Positions 1-8,603 of a stretch of 40,832 nt of DNA are shown here, piece after piece (position 1 is the first letter of the stretch; each line of letters begins with the position of its first letter). The notes beneath the pieces were generated by a model that saw nothing but the letters and a program-made list of their open reading frames with translations, searched no databases and had not been told where the DNA came from. The stretch spans positions 1-40,832 of the forward strand of contig NZ_JAGIZA010000029.1 of NCBI RefSeq assembly GCF_017813365.1. The letters are read 5' to 3'. The DNA is from Roseomonas indoligenes (GTDB lineage: Bacteria; Pseudomonadota; Alphaproteobacteria; Acetobacterales; Acetobacteraceae). The position numbers and the translations under genes were made by a program.

Positions 1-122
1 CGCTGCGCGACGGCTACCGCTACGAGCAGAGCCAGACCGTCGCACTCGCCCGCACCGACGACACCCGCGAGGCCCAGCGCGCCTTCGCCGAAAAACGTAA
101 ACCCACCTTCCAGGGACGGTGA
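1..122 (+). CDS. Enoyl-CoA hydratase/isomerase family protein, C-terminal end (partial)
   Basis: Only the last 39 codons are in the window, read in the frame that begins at base 3 and stops with TGA at 120-122. The tail has a run of polar and charged residues and ends in KRKPTFQGR. A terminal 'FxEKRKPxFxGR' is typical of crotonase-fold enoyl-CoA hydratases, where the C-terminal helix packs on the neighbouring subunit. The family hydrates 2-enoyl-CoA to 3-hydroxyacyl-CoA. The next gene, an acyl-CoA dehydrogenase that would make such an enoyl-CoA, starts at or within 3 nt of the stop, which fits one operon. The active site is outside the window, so the assignment rests on the tail and the context. 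Confidence 0.7.
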   Translation, partial: LRDGYRYEQSQTVALARTDDTREAQRAFAEKRKPTFQGR

Positions 123-124
123 GC

Positions 125-1282
125 ATGGTTCCCGACCTGTCCCTCGACGAGCTGGCCGCGCTGGACGAGGATGCCTTCCGCCTGCACCTGCGGGCCTGGA
201 TCGAGGAGAACTATCCCCTCCCCGTCCGCCATCCCACGCGCCGGCTGCACTGGCACGAGAACAAGCCCTGGTACATGGCTCTCTCGCGCAAGGGCTGGCT
301 CGCGCCGGGCTGGCCGCGCGAGTACGGCGGCATGGGGCTGGATGCCGCGCGCCAGCTTATCGTGATTGAGGAGATGGAGCGTTTCGGCGCCGCGCGCGTG
401 AACGACATGGGGCTGATCATGCTCGGTCCCATGCTCATCCGCTATGCGAGCGAGGAGCAGAAGCGCCACTTCCTGCCGCGCATCCTTTCGGGCGAGGACA
501 TCTGGTGCCAGGGCTATTCCGAGCCCAATGCCGGCTCCGACCTCGCCGCGTTGCGGCTGGATGCAGCGGATGCCGGCGACCACTGGGTGCTGAACGGCCA
601 GAAGACCTGGATCACACTGGCTAACGACGCCAACTGGATCTTCGTCCTCGCGCGCACCAACAAGTCCGGCAAGAAGCAGGAGGGCATTTCCTTCCTGCTG
701 CTGCCGATGGACAGCCCGGGTGTCTCCGTGCGCCCGATCATTAACCTCGACCTGCATGACGAGTTCAGCGAGGTCTTCTTCGACAATGTCCGCGTGCCCA
801 AGAGCATGGTGGTGGGCGAGGTGGACAAGGGCTGGAGCTACGCCAAGGCGCTGCTGGGCTTCGAGCGCATCGCCATCGGATCACCGAAGCTGTCCTCGAA
901 CGGGCTGGCGCGGCTGAGGGACCTTGCCGTCGCGGTGGGGAAGGACGGGGATCCGGCCTTCCTCGACAGCTACGCGCGCTTCAGCATGGAATTGGCGGAC
1001 CTCAAGGCCCTCTACGAATCCTATGTCGAGCGCCTCAAGCGCGGCGAACCGATCGGGCCGGACGTGTCCATCCTGAAGATCGTGCAGACCGAGCTGTTCC
1101 AGCGCATCACGGACGCCATGCTGGAGATCGCGGGCGGCCATGCCGGCCTGCTGGAGCCTATGGCGGAAGGTCTGCACCCCGCCGGCTCCTTCCTCCTCGC
1201 CCGCCCTTCCACGATCTTCGGCGGTTCGTCGGAGATCCTGCGGAACATCCTTGCCCGCAGCGTGCTGGACCTGCCGGCGTGA
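125..1282 (+). CDS. Acyl-CoA dehydrogenase (first of two)
   Basis: FAD enzyme of about 385 residues, the normal family length, that oxidises an acyl-CoA to the 2-enoyl-CoA. The N-terminal helical domain, the central beta domain (W-x-x-x-G-x-K-T-W-I near residue 160, then a SEVFFDNVRVP segment) and the C-terminal helical domain ending in FGGSSEILRN are all present. At the position of the usual catalytic Glu (YEGT in medium-chain enzymes) this protein has Gly. It does have a Glu in 'GFERIAIG', matching the isovaleryl-CoA/FadE26-type position for the base. I place the start at ATG 125, 8 nt after AGGGA at 112-116; a GTG at 119 overlaps the upstream stop and is the alternative. The stop overlaps the next gene's GTG by 4 nt. 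The acyl substrate is unknown. Confidence 0.9.
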   Translation: MVPDLSLDELAALDEDAFRLHLRAWIEENYPLPVRHPTRRLHWHENKPWYMALSRKGWLAPGWPREYGGMGLDAARQLIVIEEMERFGAARVNDMGLIMLGPMLIRYASEEQKRHFLPRILSGEDIWCQGYSEPNAGSDLAALRLDAADAGDHWVLNGQKTWITLANDANWIFVLARTNKSGKKQEGISFLLLPMDSPGVSVRPIINLDLHDEFSEVFFDNVRVPKSMVVGEVDKGWSYAKALLGFERIAIGSPKLSSNGLARLRDLAVAVGKDGDPAFLDSYARFSMELADLKALYESYVERLKRGEPIGPDVSILKIVQTELFQRITDAMLEIAGGHAGLLEPMAEGLHPAGSFLLARPSTIFGGSSEILRNILARSVLDLPA

Positions 1283-2478
1283 GCGGTGCGCTTCCCCGCA
1301 TCCGCGTGCTGGACATGACGCGGGTCTTCGCCGGTCCCTGGGCGGCCCAGATCCTCGCGGATTTCGGCGCGGAGGTGGTGAAGGTGGAGCACCCGCGCGG
1401 CGGGGACGACGTGCGGCGCATGGGCTTTCCGCAGAAGGACGCGGCGGGGAACGAGACCGGGGAGACCTCCTCCTTCCTCGCCATGAACCGCGGCAAACGC
1501 TCCGTCGCGCTGGATATCGCGACGCCGGAGGGGCAGGACACGCTGCGGGCGCTGGCCGCGAAGGCGGATGTGTTCATCGAGAACTTCAAGGCGGGCGGGC
1601 TGGCGCGCTACGGGCTGGACCATGCCTCGCTGGCGGCGGTGAACCCGCGCCTGGTCTACTGCTCCATCACCGGCTACGGGCAGGACGGTCCCTATGCCGC
1701 CCTTCCCGGCTACGATCCGATCTTCCAAGCGATGAGCGGGCTGATGAGCGTGACGGGCGTGCCGGACGGGCAGCCCGGCGCGGGGCCAAACCTTGTCGGC
1801 TACAGCGTCTCCGACATCAATGCCGGCTTCTACGCCTGCATTGCCATCCTGGCCGCCCTGCACCACCGGGACACGGTGTCCGGATGCGGGCAGCACATCG
1901 ACCTCGCGCTGCTGGACTCCCAGCTGGCGGCGCATTCGCATATCGCGATGAACTATCTTGTCTCCGGCCGGATGCCGGTGCGCGCGGGCACGGCATCCCA
2001 GATCAACACGCCCTGGCAGAGCTTCGACACGGCCGACCGCCCGCTGATGGTGGCCGTGGGCAACGACCGGCAGTTCGCCACCTTCTGCGAGGCGCTGGAC
2101 CTGCCGGAGCTGCCGGCCGACCCGCGCTTCACAACCAACCGGCAGCGCATGGCGCACAAGCCGGACCTGCTGCCGCTGCTGCAGGGGGCGTTGCTGCGCC
2201 GCAGGGCGGGGGATTGGATGGAGATCCTGAACGCCGCCGGCATCTCCTCCGGCCCGCTGAATGATTTTGGCGGGGCGAAGGACGACCCGCAGCTGAACCA
2301 CCGCGGCATGTGGCAGGAGATGCCGCATCCCCGCGCGGGCACCATGCCCTTCGTCGCCAATCCCGTCCGCTTCTCCGAGACGCCTGTCGCCTATTCCCGC
2401 GTGCCGCCGCAGCTCGGCGAGCATACGGAGGAGGTGCTGGCGGAATGGCTGGGCACGGCAGGGTCCACCGCCCCGTGA
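1279..2478 (+). CDS. CoA-transferase family III (CaiB/BaiF-type)
   Basis: Protein of 399 residues, the typical length for family III CoA-transferases, which move CoA from one acyl-CoA to a free carboxylic acid. The N-terminal motif (RVLDMTRVFAGPWAAQILADFGAEV split by a Rossmann-like turn) and 'NRGKRSVALDI' near residue 70 are family hallmarks. Asp179 in 'SVSDINAGFYA' sits where the catalytic Asp that forms the aspartyl-CoA anhydride is found. The GTG start at 1279 overlaps the upstream TGA in a GTGA, and the stop is itself in a GTGA with the next gene, so translation of the three genes is probably coupled. It likely charges the pathway acid with CoA, in parallel with the synthetase downstream. 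Which acid is used cannot be told. Confidence 0.92.
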   Translation: MSGALPRIRVLDMTRVFAGPWAAQILADFGAEVVKVEHPRGGDDVRRMGFPQKDAAGNETGETSSFLAMNRGKRSVALDIATPEGQDTLRALAAKADVFIENFKAGGLARYGLDHASLAAVNPRLVYCSITGYGQDGPYAALPGYDPIFQAMSGLMSVTGVPDGQPGAGPNLVGYSVSDINAGFYACIAILAALHHRDTVSGCGQHIDLALLDSQLAAHSHIAMNYLVSGRMPVRAGTASQINTPWQSFDTADRPLMVAVGNDRQFATFCEALDLPELPADPRFTTNRQRMAHKPDLLPLLQGALLRRRAGDWMEILNAAGISSGPLNDFGGAKDDPQLNHRGMWQEMPHPRAGTMPFVANPVRFSETPVAYSRVPPQLGEHTEEVLAEWLGTAGSTAP

Positions 2479-4616
2479 CGCGGCCCCTGGCGCCGCAGGC
2501 GGCGCTCCGCCGCTTCCTGCACCCCGCCAGCATCGCCGTTGTCGGCGCCAGCGAGCGGAAGGGTGCCTTCGGTGCGCGCGTGCTGGAAAACCTGGCGGGC
2601 TATGCCGGCACGGTCTGGCCGGTGAACCCGCGCTACCCCAGCCTTGCCGGGCATGCCTGCTTCCCTTCGCTCGAGGCGCTGCGGGGCGTGCCGGATTGCG
2701 TCGCGATCGCCACCCCGCGGGAAGGGGCGGCGGCCGTGCTGCGCCAAGCGGCCGCGCTGGGCGCGGGCGGTGCCGTGGTCTTCGCGGCCGGTTTCGCCGA
2801 GACGGGCCTCCCGGATCGCGCGGCGGAGCAGGCCGCGCTGTTGGAGGCGGCGGCCGCCATGCCGCTGCTCGGCCCGAATTGCCTGGGCTACACGAACTTC
2901 GCCCTGCGCGCCGGAATCACCTTCTCCGCCGGCCCGGGGGCGCTCTCGCCGCAGGGGCCGGGCATCGGCATCGTCAGCCAGTCCGGCGCCCTCGGCTATG
3001 CCCTGGCCCAGGCGGTGGAGCGCGGCATCGCCGTCAGCCACGTCCTGACCGCGGGGAACGCGGCGGGGCTGGACGCCGCCGACCTCACCGCCTTCCTCGC
3101 GGAGGAACCGGGCTGCGCCACCATCGTCTGCGTCGTGGAGGGCCTGGCCGAGCCGCGCCGGCTGATCCGGGCCGCGGAGATGGCCGCACGGGCGGGCAAG
3201 CCGCTGCTGCTGCACAAGATGGCCGCGGGCGCGCAGGGCGCCGCGGCCGCCCTCTCGCATACCGGCGCGGTGGCGGGCGGCCATGCCGTCTGGCAGGCGG
3301 CGCTGCGGGAGGCGGGGGCGATCCTCGTGGAGGATTTTGCCGCGCTGATGGAGACCGCCGCCTTCTTCGCCAAGGCGCCGCCCGTGCCGCGCGCCGCGGG
3401 GGTTGCGGTTGTTTCCACCTCCGGCGGCGCCGGCATCCTGGCGGCGGATGCGGCCGAGCGGCATGGCATATCCCTGCCCCAGCCCGGCGAGGCCGCCGCC
3501 GAGGTGCTCGCCGCGCGCATCCCGGAATATGGCGCGGCCGGCAATCCCTGCGACCTCACGGCCCAGGTCCTGAACGATGCCGAGGCGCTGGTGGCCTGCA
3601 CGGGCGCCCTGGCCGCCGATCCGGCCTTCGGCGCGCTGCTCTATCCCAATACCCATGCCTATGCCTTCTCGGCCGAGCGCATCCCGGTGATGGCGCGGAT
3701 CGCGGCGGAGCATGGCGGCTTCCTCTGCGTCCCCTGGCTGGCGGAATGGCGGGAGAACGAGGTGGCCCGGCGGGTCCACCCCGTGCCGGGCGCGGCCCTC
3801 TTCTCCTCCATGGATCGTTGCTTCGCGGCCCTCGCGGCCTGGCGGGAGCGCGCCGACCGGGCGGCGCGGCCGCCCGACCCGCCGGTGTTGCTGGACGCCG
3901 CCGCCCGCGCCCGCATCGGGGCGCTGCTGGATGCGGCGCCCGGCCCGGTGCTGACGGAATCCCGCGCCAAGGCCCTTCTCTCGGCCGTCGGCGTTCCCGT
4001 GGTGCCCGAACGACTGGTGCAGGACCGCGAAGCCGCCCTCCTCGCGGCGGAGGCCATGGGCTACCCCGTGGTGCTGAAGGCCGAGAGCCAGGATCTGCCG
4101 CACAAGACCGAGGCCGGCGCCGTGCGGCTGGACCTGCGCGACGCCGGGGCGCTGGCCGCCGCCTGCGACAGGATGCTGGCGCAACTCGCCCGCCGTGATC
4201 CGCCGCCGCGGCTGGACGGGTTGCTGGTGCAACCCATGCTGCCCCGCGGGGTGGAGATCATCATCGGTGGACAGCGCGATCCGCTCTTCGGGCCCACCGT
4301 GGCCGTCGGGCTGGGCGGGGTGATGGTGGAGGTGCTGGGCGACATGGCGGTGGCACCCGCACCGATCGGGCCTGCCGCAGCGCTGCGGATGCTGCAGGGC
4401 CTGCGCGGCTTCCCGCTTCTCGCCGGGTTCCGCAGGGGCCCCGCGGTCGATCTTCAGGCCTTGGCGGACATCGTCTGCCGCGTGGCCGCGCTGATGGATG
4501 CGGAGCCGCGCATCCGGGAACTGGACATCAATCCGCTGATCTGCGGCGCCGAGGGGATCGTCGCGGTGGATGGGCTGATCACCGCGGCAATGGACAGGAC
4601 CGAAGCCAAGGACTAA
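2475..4616 (+). CDS. Acyl-CoA synthetase, NDP-forming (acetate-CoA ligase family)
   Basis: Single-chain enzyme of about 713 residues that joins a carboxylic acid and CoA at the cost of ATP to ADP. Domain order is an N-terminal CoA-binding Rossmann domain (PASIAVVGAS near residue 20), a succinyl-CoA-ligase-like middle (GPNCLGY, GIVSQSGALG, and SHTGAVAGG, which holds the phosphorylated His in relatives), and a C-terminal ATP-grasp half from about residue 490 (VVLKAESQDLPHKTEAGAV, then ELDINPLI near the end). The GTG at 2475 overlaps the upstream stop in a GTGA; an in-frame ATG at 2445 is possible but would give an odd leader. Having both a CoA-transferase and a ligase suggests two routes of activation. 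The acid is unknown. Confidence 0.9.
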   Translation: MTRPLAPQAALRRFLHPASIAVVGASERKGAFGARVLENLAGYAGTVWPVNPRYPSLAGHACFPSLEALRGVPDCVAIATPREGAAAVLRQAAALGAGGAVVFAAGFAETGLPDRAAEQAALLEAAAAMPLLGPNCLGYTNFALRAGITFSAGPGALSPQGPGIGIVSQSGALGYALAQAVERGIAVSHVLTAGNAAGLDAADLTAFLAEEPGCATIVCVVEGLAEPRRLIRAAEMAARAGKPLLLHKMAAGAQGAAAALSHTGAVAGGHAVWQAALREAGAILVEDFAALMETAAFFAKAPPVPRAAGVAVVSTSGGAGILAADAAERHGISLPQPGEAAAEVLAARIPEYGAAGNPCDLTAQVLNDAEALVACTGALAADPAFGALLYPNTHAYAFSAERIPVMARIAAEHGGFLCVPWLAEWRENEVARRVHPVPGAALFSSMDRCFAALAAWRERADRAARPPDPPVLLDAAARARIGALLDAAPGPVLTESRAKALLSAVGVPVVPERLVQDREAALLAAEAMGYPVVLKAESQDLPHKTEAGAVRLDLRDAGALAAACDRMLAQLARRDPPPRLDGLLVQPMLPRGVEIIIGGQRDPLFGPTVAVGLGGVMVEVLGDMAVAPAPIGPAAALRMLQGLRGFPLLAGFRRGPAVDLQALADIVCRVAALMDAEPRIRELDINPLICGAEGIVAVDGLITAAMDRTEAKD

Positions 4617-4681
4617 AAGGTCAGTAAATAAGCCTAAAGCTGCCACGGGCGCGTCGTCAGGCGGGCCAAGGAGGAAAACCG

Positions 4682-5659
4682 GTGCTCACCCGTCGCCAGA
4701 GCCTTGCCCTTCTCGCTGCCGCGCCGGTTCTGCGGGGGGCCCCTGCCCTCGCCCAGCAGGGCTTCCCGGACCAGCCCGTGAAGATGATCGTCCCCTTCGC
4801 GGCGGGCGGACCCGCCGACATCATCGCCCGCATCATCGGCCCGGTGATGACGCGCGAACTGCGCCAGCCGGTCGTGGTGGACAGCCGCTCCGGCGCCGGC
4901 GGCATGGTGGGGGTGGAGGCGGCGGCGCGCAGCCGGCCGGATGGGCTGACGGCCGTGCTCGCCTCCACGGGCGCGCTGGTGGTGTTGCCACAGCTCATGC
5001 CGCGCATGGCCTATGACGTCGGGAAGGACCTGGCGCCGGTCACGCAGGTTCTGTCGGTGCCGCAGATCCTTGTCGTCAGCCCCAAGCTCGGCGTGAAGTC
5101 GGTGGCGGAGCTGGTGGCGCTGGCCAAGCGCCAGCCGGGCAAGCTGAGCTACGGCTCCGCGGGCAATGGCAGTTCCCTGCACCTGGCCGGGGAGCTGTTC
5201 CGGCTGAGGACGGGCATCGACATCGTCCACGTGCCCTACCGCGGCGCGGCACCGGCCGTGACGGACCTGCTGGGCGGCACGATCGACATGATCCTGGCCG
5301 ACGTGCCGGTGGTGATCTCCCACATCCGCGGCGGCGCGCTGCCGGCGCTGGCCGTGACGGCCGACCAGCGGCTTCCCGCCCTCCCCGACCTGCCCACCAT
5401 GGCGGAGGCAGGGGCGAAGGACGTAATCTCCGAGACCTGGTACGCGCTGTTCGTCCCCGCGGGTACGCCGCCCGACCGCATCGCGGTGCTGCACAAGGCG
5501 GCATCGGCCGCGTTGCAGGACGCGGATACCCGCCGCAGCCTTGCGGACCAGGGTGGGCTCGTCGTCGGCGGAACGCCGGAGGAGCTGGCCGCTTTCGTCC
5601 GCTCCGAGACGGCGAAGTGGGGCGAGATCATCCGGCTCGCCAGCATCAGGATCGACTGA
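4682..5659 (+). CDS. Bug/TctC-type periplasmic solute-binding protein 1
   Basis: Binding protein of 325 residues of the tripartite tricarboxylate transporter (Bug) family, which captures small carboxylates or related ligands in the periplasm. It has a signal peptide with RR at residues 4-5 and a hydrophobic core ending in APALAQ, the first ligand-loop motif PFAAGGPAD, and the family signatures YGSAGNGS and HVPYRGAAPA. The start is GTG 4682, placed by a strong Shine-Dalgarno AAGGAGG at 4668-4674 with 7-nt spacing. It sits 65 nt after the synthetase and 7 nt before the second acyl-CoA dehydrogenase, so it probably feeds substrate to this operon. No TctA or TctB membrane gene is in the window. 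Confidence 0.93.
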   Translation: MLTRRQSLALLAAAPVLRGAPALAQQGFPDQPVKMIVPFAAGGPADIIARIIGPVMTRELRQPVVVDSRSGAGGMVGVEAAARSRPDGLTAVLASTGALVVLPQLMPRMAYDVGKDLAPVTQVLSVPQILVVSPKLGVKSVAELVALAKRQPGKLSYGSAGNGSSLHLAGELFRLRTGIDIVHVPYRGAAPAVTDLLGGTIDMILADVPVVISHIRGGALPALAVTADQRLPALPDLPTMAEAGAKDVISETWYALFVPAGTPPDRIAVLHKAASAALQDADTRRSLADQGGLVVGGTPEELAAFVRSETAKWGEIIRLASIRID

Positions 5660-5666
5660 GGCCCGC

Positions 5667-6737
5667 ATGTCCACCTCCCCTGCCGAGGACCGCGCGGAAT
5701 CGCTGCGCATGATCCGCGACAGCGTGGCCGCGATCGTGCCTTCCGATGGCGGGCTGGGGCGGGTGCGCGGGCTGCGCTTCACCCTGCCGGGCATCGACCC
5801 CGCCGTGTGGCGGTCCATCGGCGAGATGGGCTGGATCGGCCTGCGCCTGCCCGAGGGGGATGGCGGCATCGGGCTGGGGATGTCGGAGGCCTGTGCCCTC
5901 TACGAGGAGCTCGGCCGCGCCCTGGTGCCGGAGCCCCTGATCGACGCCTCCCTCTCCGCCCGGCTTCTGGCCGCGTCGGGGGATGATGGACTGCTGGCGC
6001 CCCTGCTCGCCGGCGAGAGCCTCGTCCTGACGGCCTGGCAGGAGTCCGCGGACAGCCTCGAGGCGCCCGGAGACGCGGGGGCTACGCGCCTCTTCATCCC
6101 CATGGCGGCGGCGGCGCAGGCCTTTCTACTGCCCGTGCGGGAGGCCGGGGAGCTGGCCCTCTACGCGATCGAAGGCGCGCGGCCGGCGGTGCTGAAGACG
6201 CAGGATGGCGGGCATTTCGGCAGCCTGGCCGCGGACACGGGCGGTGCGCGGCGCGTGGCGCATGATGTGGCGGAGGCGATGGAGCTGGCCCTAGACGAGG
6301 CGGCGCTCGGCACCGCCGCCTATCTGCTGGGGCTGATGGAACGCTGCTTCGAGATGACGCTGGACTACCTCCGGCAGCGCCAGCAGTTCGGCAAGGCGCT
6401 CGGCAGCTTCCAGGCGCTGCAGCACCGGGCGACCGACCTGAAGATCCAGATCGTGCTGACCCGGGCCAGCGTGGAGGGTGCGGCCGCCGACCTGGATGCC
6501 GGCGCCGACGGCGACGCGCGCCGCGCCCTCGTCTCCCGTGCCAAGGCGCGGGCGGCGGATGCGGCGCTGCGGGTGACGCGGGAGGCGGTGCAGCTGCACG
6601 GGGCGATCGGCTACACGGACGAGTTCGATATCGGGCTGTTCCTGCGCCGGGCGATGGTGGTGGCGAACCGGTTCGGCTCCTCGGCCCTGCACCGGGGGCG
6701 GTACATGCGATGCGTTGCCCAGCCCGCATCGGGCTGA
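5667..6737 (+). CDS. Acyl-CoA dehydrogenase (second, short)
   Basis: Acyl-CoA dehydrogenase family protein of 356 residues, shorter than the first one here. The C-terminal helical domain is clear: 'YLRQRQQFGKALGSFQALQHR', then 'QLHGAIGYTDEFDIGLFLRRA'. The end, RFGSSALHRGRY, lacks the usual catalytic Glu motif, and I cannot place a convincing alternative base. The N-terminal third is weakly conserved. Such short partners often form heterotetramers with a catalytic acyl-CoA dehydrogenase, as in steroid side-chain degradation; pairing with the gene at 125-1282 is my inference. ATG 5667 is 7 nt after the Bug gene's stop. The open frame continues upstream, but those codons overlap the Bug gene. 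Confidence 0.88.
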   Translation: MSTSPAEDRAESLRMIRDSVAAIVPSDGGLGRVRGLRFTLPGIDPAVWRSIGEMGWIGLRLPEGDGGIGLGMSEACALYEELGRALVPEPLIDASLSARLLAASGDDGLLAPLLAGESLVLTAWQESADSLEAPGDAGATRLFIPMAAAAQAFLLPVREAGELALYAIEGARPAVLKTQDGGHFGSLAADTGGARRVAHDVAEAMELALDEAALGTAAYLLGLMERCFEMTLDYLRQRQQFGKALGSFQALQHRATDLKIQIVLTRASVEGAAADLDAGADGDARRALVSRAKARAADAALRVTREAVQLHGAIGYTDEFDIGLFLRRAMVVANRFGSSALHRGRYMRCVAQPASG

Positions 6738-6869
6738 GGGCCGGGCGGGCGGGCCGACACGACTTTCCTGGCCGTGCGCCCCGCGATCCCACCTGGCCTG
6801 GCGGTGTGACGGCGCGGCGGGCCCAGCACCTGCCAAACCCCGCCATGACGTCGGTCGTCAGACCGCTCC

Positions 6870-8603
6870 CTACGCCTCGATGGCCTCGGCGGTGGGCGTC
6901 GCGGCCGCTTCCGTCACGCCGGCCATGTGGCGCGCGGCGATCCAGCCGAAGGTGAGCGCCGGCCCGAGCGTGATGCCGCCACCGGGGTAGTTGCCGCCCA
7001 TGATGCTCGCCATGTCGTTGCCCGCGGCATAGAGGCCGGGGATCGGCCTTCCCGCCTCGTCCAGCACCTGCGCGTTTCCGTTGGAGCGCAGCCCGGCGAA
7101 GGTGCCGAGGTCGCCCACCACCACCTCCACGGCGTAGAACGGGCCTTTCGCGATCGGGGCGAGGCAGGGATTGGGCTGGAACTCGGGATCGCCGTTGAAG
7201 CGGTTATAGGCGGTGGAGCCCTTGCCGAAGGCGCGGTCCTCGCCCGCTTGCATGTCGCGGTTCCACGCGGCGACCGTCTCCTCCAGCCCCGCCGGGTCGA
7301 TGCCGGCGTTGCGCGCCAGCTCCGCGACAGTCCCGCCGGTCTTGAGATAGCCGGAGCGGATGTTGGGCCCGACGGGCACGGGGAAGGGCTTCACGAAGCC
7401 CAGGCCGAAGCGGCGCAGGAAGGGCTGGTCCACGACCAGGAAGGCGCGCGCGGCCTGGCCGGGCTTGGTGCTGGCGAAGAGCGCCTGGATGAAGTCGTGG
7501 TAGGAATTCGCCTCATTCACGAAGCGCCGGCCGTCCGGCAGCACGGCGATGAGGCCGGGCTTCGCGCGATCGATGAAGTGGGGGAAGACGCCCCAGCCGC
7601 CATCCTTGCGCGGCACGCGGGAGACGGGGACCCAGGCCGCGGCGTTGGGATATCCCTGCTCCACCACGGCGCCGGCGCCCTCGCCCAGGCGCAGACCGTC
7701 CCCGGTGTTGCCCGAGGGTGCGGGCGAGTGGTGGCCGGTGTTGTCGTGGTCGTGCGGGAACATGGCGCGGCGCCGCTCCTTGTCCTGCGGGAAGCCGCCG
7801 GCGGCCAGGACCACGCCGCGGCGCGTGCGGACGCGGATCTCCTTGCCGTCGTGCCGCACGACCGCGCCGCGCACGCCACCATTCCCCCGTTCCAGCCGCA
7901 GGACGGGGGTGTCGGTCCAGACCTGCACGCCGCGGTCGAGTGCGCTGCGGAACAGGCGCGCCGCCAGGGCATTGCCGTTGGTCAGCAACATGCCCCGCCC
8001 GTTCAGCAGCAGGTCCCGCGCATGGGAGGCAAGGCGGCCCGCCACATAGGCGGCGGAGGCAACGGAGCGGGTGGCGTTGAAGAAATGCTTCAGCTCCGGC
8101 CCGGAGCCCACCATGAGGCCAACGAAGGTCAGCTCCGGCAGCGGCGGGCGCAGGCGCCTCAGCTCCTTCCCCAGCCCCTGCGCGCGGTAGGGCTGTGCCT
8201 TGATGGAGCGCCCACCCGCGCGGCCCCCGGGCGCCGTGGGATGATAGTCGGAGAAGGCGGAGGCGGGCTCGAACTTCAGCGCCGTCTCTCGGTCGAAGAA
8301 ATCCACCGCCTCGGGCCCGGCGGCGAGGAAGGCGTCCACGGCGTCGGCGTTGAAGTGGTTCCCCGCCTCATGTCGCAGGTAGGTGCGGGCGTCCTCCGCG
8401 CTGTCGTCGATGCCGTCGCGGCGGGAGACCGGGTTGTTCGGCACCCAGAGGAAGCCGCCGGAGACGGCGGTTGTGCCCCCGACATAGGGCTCCTTCTCCG
8501 CCACGATCACCGAGAGGCCGCGCGCGGCCGCTGCCACCGCCGCCGAGAGTCCGCCCGCGCCGGAGCCGACCACGAGCACGTCGCATTCCACCGTGTCGGT
8601 CAT
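6870..8603 (-). CDS. KstD-like FAD-binding dehydrogenase
   Basis: Flavoprotein of 577 residues in the fumarate reductase/3-ketosteroid dehydrogenase superfamily. The N-terminus has the dinucleotide motif VVGSGAGGLSAA (from residue 11) followed by EKEPYVGGTTAVSGG. The C-terminus has YAAGNDMASIMGG and NYPGGGITLGPALTFG, matching the conserved Tyr-Pro-Gly region that helps hold the substrate enone in KstD enzymes. The length is normal for KstD. It would insert or remove a double bond next to a ketone on a ring, but a steroid substrate is not shown. Its ATG overlaps the stop of the ene reductase by 4 nt (ATGA), so it is the last gene of a four-gene operon that meets the plus-strand genes head-on. 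Confidence 0.87.
   Translation of the reverse strand: MTDTVECDVLVVGSGAGGLSAAVAAAARGLSVIVAEKEPYVGGTTAVSGGFLWVPNNPVSRRDGIDDSAEDARTYLRHEAGNHFNADAVDAFLAAGPEAVDFFDRETALKFEPASAFSDYHPTAPGGRAGGRSIKAQPYRAQGLGKELRRLRPPLPELTFVGLMVGSGPELKHFFNATRSVASAAYVAGRLASHARDLLLNGRGMLLTNGNALAARLFRSALDRGVQVWTDTPVLRLERGNGGVRGAVVRHDGKEIRVRTRRGVVLAAGGFPQDKERRRAMFPHDHDNTGHHSPAPSGNTGDGLRLGEGAGAVVEQGYPNAAAWVPVSRVPRKDGGWGVFPHFIDRAKPGLIAVLPDGRRFVNEANSYHDFIQALFASTKPGQAARAFLVVDQPFLRRFGLGFVKPFPVPVGPNIRSGYLKTGGTVAELARNAGIDPAGLEETVAAWNRDMQAGEDRAFGKGSTAYNRFNGDPEFQPNPCLAPIAKGPFYAVEVVVGDLGTFAGLRSNGNAQVLDEAGRPIPGLYAAGNDMASIMGGNYPGGGITLGPALTFGWIAARHMAGVTEAAATPTAEAIEA

Noticed and set aside
2391-4646. Long open frame antisense to the acyl-CoA synthetase (about 750 codons)
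   Set aside because: Its product is rich in His, Arg, Gly and Gln with no family motif. It mirrors a real gene and is the usual result of very high GC at third codon positions.
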